Part shown: piece by piece, positions 62,611 to 64,000 of the stretch | Layout of the letters: every line of letters begins with the position of its first letter | Numbering within the stretch: the stretch's first letter is position 1 | DNA from: Altererythrobacter lutimaris | Lineage (GTDB): Bacteria > Pseudomonadota > Alphaproteobacteria > Sphingomonadales > Sphingomonadaceae | DNA: 64,000 nucleotides | NCBI RefSeq assembly: GCF_013371495.1 | Contig: NZ_JABWTA010000001.1 | Location: 1,240,001-1,304,000 of the forward strand | Reading direction: 5' to 3' | Translations under genes and position numbers: made by a program | Notes under the pieces: model-generated | What the model saw: the letters and a program-made list of their open reading frames with translations, nothing else | Told to the model about the DNA's origin: nothing | Databases searched by the model: none

Positions 62611-63519
62611 ATGGCACGAATCGGATTTCTCGCATGCAATGGAACGCTCGCAGGTTCAGAGCGACGCCGCGCTGACGCATACGAACATGATCTGTCTGTC
62701 GCAGCGATAGAGCCGGCAGTTTTGAGCGCTGGGCACGAGTTTTGCGTGATAGATTGGGAAGCACCGTTGGAGGCATTTTCCGGACTCGACTTGGTCCTGC
62801 TGGGCACTGTCTGGAATTACCAGGACAAGGAAACCGCGTTCCTCGGGCGGCTTGACGAGCTCGACACTCAAGGCGTGATCATCTGCAATCCGCCAGAGGT
62901 TGTGCGATGGAATATCGACAAACGCTATCTAGCCGAAATGGCAGATCGAGGCGTACCGACGGTCCCCACGCACTGGGTCGACAATGCGAAGGCTGACGAT
63001 ATCCGCCAGGCACAACGCCATTTCAGCAGTGATCGGATTGTCGCAAAACGCCAGATCGGTGCGGGCGCTGAAGGCCAATTCCTGTTCGGCGGCGACAATC
63101 CAATACCGGAAGGTTGGAAAGCCGAACGTCCAATGATGCTCCAACCCTTTCTTCCATCGATCCAGAGTGAAGGCGAGTATTCCTTCATCTTCATCGATGG
63201 CGAGCCGAGCCATGTCCTCAACAAACGCGCGGCTTCTGGAGAGTACCGAATCCAGTCACTCTATGGAGGTACCGAGATCGCCGCCTCGCCAGCTGCGAAA
63301 GATTTCGCCTCAGCACAGCATGCCTTTGACAGGATACCGTTTGACGCGCCGCTTTATGCCCGTATCGACATGGTACGCGGAGAAGATGGGAAATTGCTGC
63401 TGATGGAAGCCGAGCTGATCGAACCGTATCTGTATCCAGAGCAAGGTCCGGAGCTGGGGCCTCGCCTTGCCCATGGCATTGTTAAGCGCCTTGAAGCGCG
63501 TCAGCCCGCCACTACTTAA
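62611..63519 (+). CDS. ATP-grasp domain protein (RimK/glutathione-synthase-like)
   Basis: A 302-residue ligase-fold protein. An N-terminal domain (ARIGFLACNGTLAGSERRRADAYEHDLSVAAI) precedes ATP-grasp elements IVAKRQIGAGAEGQFLF, MLQPFLPSIQSEGEYSFIFIDGE and the metal-binding LLLMEAELIEPYLY. The closest kind I recall are ATP-grasp proteins of the DcsG/cycloserine-type or RimK-like ligases, but the substrates are unknown. The longer frame from 62533 lacks a ribosome site, so ATG 62611 is used. Confidence 0.83.
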   Translation: MARIGFLACNGTLAGSERRRADAYEHDLSVAAIEPAVLSAGHEFCVIDWEAPLEAFSGLDLVLLGTVWNYQDKETAFLGRLDELDTQGVIICNPPEVVRWNIDKRYLAEMADRGVPTVPTHWVDNAKADDIRQAQRHFSSDRIVAKRQIGAGAEGQFLFGGDNPIPEGWKAERPMMLQPFLPSIQSEGEYSFIFIDGEPSHVLNKRAASGEYRIQSLYGGTEIAASPAAKDFASAQHAFDRIPFDAPLYARIDMVRGEDGKLLLMEAELIEPYLYPEQGPELGPRLAHGIVKRLEARQPATT

Positions 63520-63524
63520 GAACA

Positions 63525-64000
63525 ATGACCGCGACGCACCTTTCCAACCGCTCTGTGATCCGGCTTTCAGCTCGCGAGTCGAGCGAAGACATTGCTTCAT
63601 TTCTGCAAGGGCTAGTCACCAATGATGTGACCGGCGATCTGCCCGTCTACGCTGCGCTATTGAGCGCGCAGGGCAAAGCCATGTTTGACTTTCTGGTCTG
63701 GTCCGATCCTTCGACAGGCTCAGGACGAGCGGGTGATCTGCTCCTCGATTGCGAAGCGGGTGTCGCGGCAGACTTAGCTAAGCGCCTGTCACTCTATCGC
63801 CTGCGCCGCGCAATCGACATCGCCATTGATGAGTCCCTTTCCATGCATTGGTCGCTTGAAGAGCACCCCGGCGCTTCTCCTGATCCGCGCCTAGCAGAGC
63901 TGGGCTATCGCTGGATTGCGCCAAAGGATGATAACGAAGCTGCCAATGAGGCGTGGCTCGCACACCGCCTCTCGCTTGGTGTTCCGGAAGGTCAGGCCGA
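63525..64000 (+). CDS. ygfZ: YgfZ/GcvT-domain folate-binding protein (partial)
   Basis: The N-terminal 158 codons of a YgfZ-type protein, cut by the right window edge. The visible part (SFLQGLVTNDVTGDL, then ALLSAQGKAMFDFLVW, then LLLDCEAGVAADLAKRLSLYRLR) is the family's GcvT-like N-terminus. YgfZ uses tetrahydrofolate in iron-sulfur cluster repair of MiaB-like enzymes. The defining KGCYxGQE motif lies further on, outside the window. It starts 5 bp after the ATP-grasp gene. Confidence 0.85.
   Translation, partial: MTATHLSNRSVIRLSARESSEDIASFLQGLVTNDVTGDLPVYAALLSAQGKAMFDFLVWSDPSTGSGRAGDLLLDCEAGVAADLAKRLSLYRLRRAIDIAIDESLSMHWSLEEHPGASPDPRLAELGYRWIAPKDDNEAANEAWLAHRLSLGVPEGQA

Overview
The window looks like chromosomal DNA of an alphaproteobacterium of the Sphingomonadales, most likely an Erythrobacter/Altererythrobacter-type organism. 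This rests on the aroQ-accB-accC order, an archaeal-type (class I) lysyl-tRNA synthetase, plant-type glutamate-cysteine ligase, a GTA-type holin, several large TonB-dependent receptors, a YfgM-like/BamB pair, and generally GC-rich coding sequence. No rRNA operon, CRISPR array, transposase or integrase gene was seen.

Layout. 1-8.7 kb is housekeeping: secF (cut by the window edge), secD and yajC on the minus strand, tRNA-Pro(GGG), a CoA-ester lyase, a holin, a short YadA-like adhesin, aroQ, accB and accC. 8.9-14.6 kb holds an orphan TonB receptor, a VOC protein, an Lrp/AsnC regulator and a large histidine-kinase-like protein whose ATP-binding domain looks degenerate. 14.7-14.9 kb holds two tRNAs: CAU, probably Ile2, and Pro(UGG).

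14.85-27.28 kb is the most interesting part: a 12.4-kb island between two perfect 29-bp direct repeats. The left copy is the 3' end of the intact tRNA-Pro(UGG) gene, and the right copy is an isolated fragment of the same tRNA end. The cargo is one coherent uronate catabolism locus: a secreted beta-helix protein (candidate polysaccharide lyase), a TonB receptor, a fumarylacetoacetase-family enzyme, a three-part TRAP transporter, a LacI regulator, an RpiB/LacAB-type isomerase, KduD, KdgK, and the N-terminal stump of an alginate-lyase-like gene whose reading frame ends inside the tRNA fragment. Three copies of a TGAYACCGGTRTCA-like sequence lie before the two outward-facing transcription units and are the likely LacI operators. 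In the proposed flow, polysaccharide is cut outside or in the periplasm, TonB and TRAP systems import the products, the RpiB-like isomerase and KduD make 2-keto-3-deoxygluconate, and KdgK phosphorylates it. No KDPG aldolase is present here. The integrase is also missing, although possible integrase arm sites remain beside the tRNA.

27.3-39.2 kb returns to backbone genes: a flavoprotein, MATE exporter, diguanylate cyclase, EttA, two uncharacterised proteins, a PNPOx-like protein, an extremely Arg-rich repeat protein with an RcnB-like tail, a prolyl-4-hydroxylase-like enzyme and class I LysRS. 39.3-48.3 kb contains metal and redox stress genes: a His-rich secreted protein with an outer-membrane protein, then a DinG-like helicase and a SixA-like phosphatase, then copB/copA divergent from a csoR-type repressor with a clear operator between them, then soxR divergent from a VOC gene with a near-canonical sox box. 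48.3-64 kb is housekeeping and metabolism: SRAP, ubiA, rsmE, gshA, bamB with its YfgM-like partner, a glycosyltransferase, an alpha/beta hydrolase, selO, astD, rarD, pyrC, an ATP-grasp protein and a partial ygfZ.

All functions are inferred by reading the sequence; no database search was possible.
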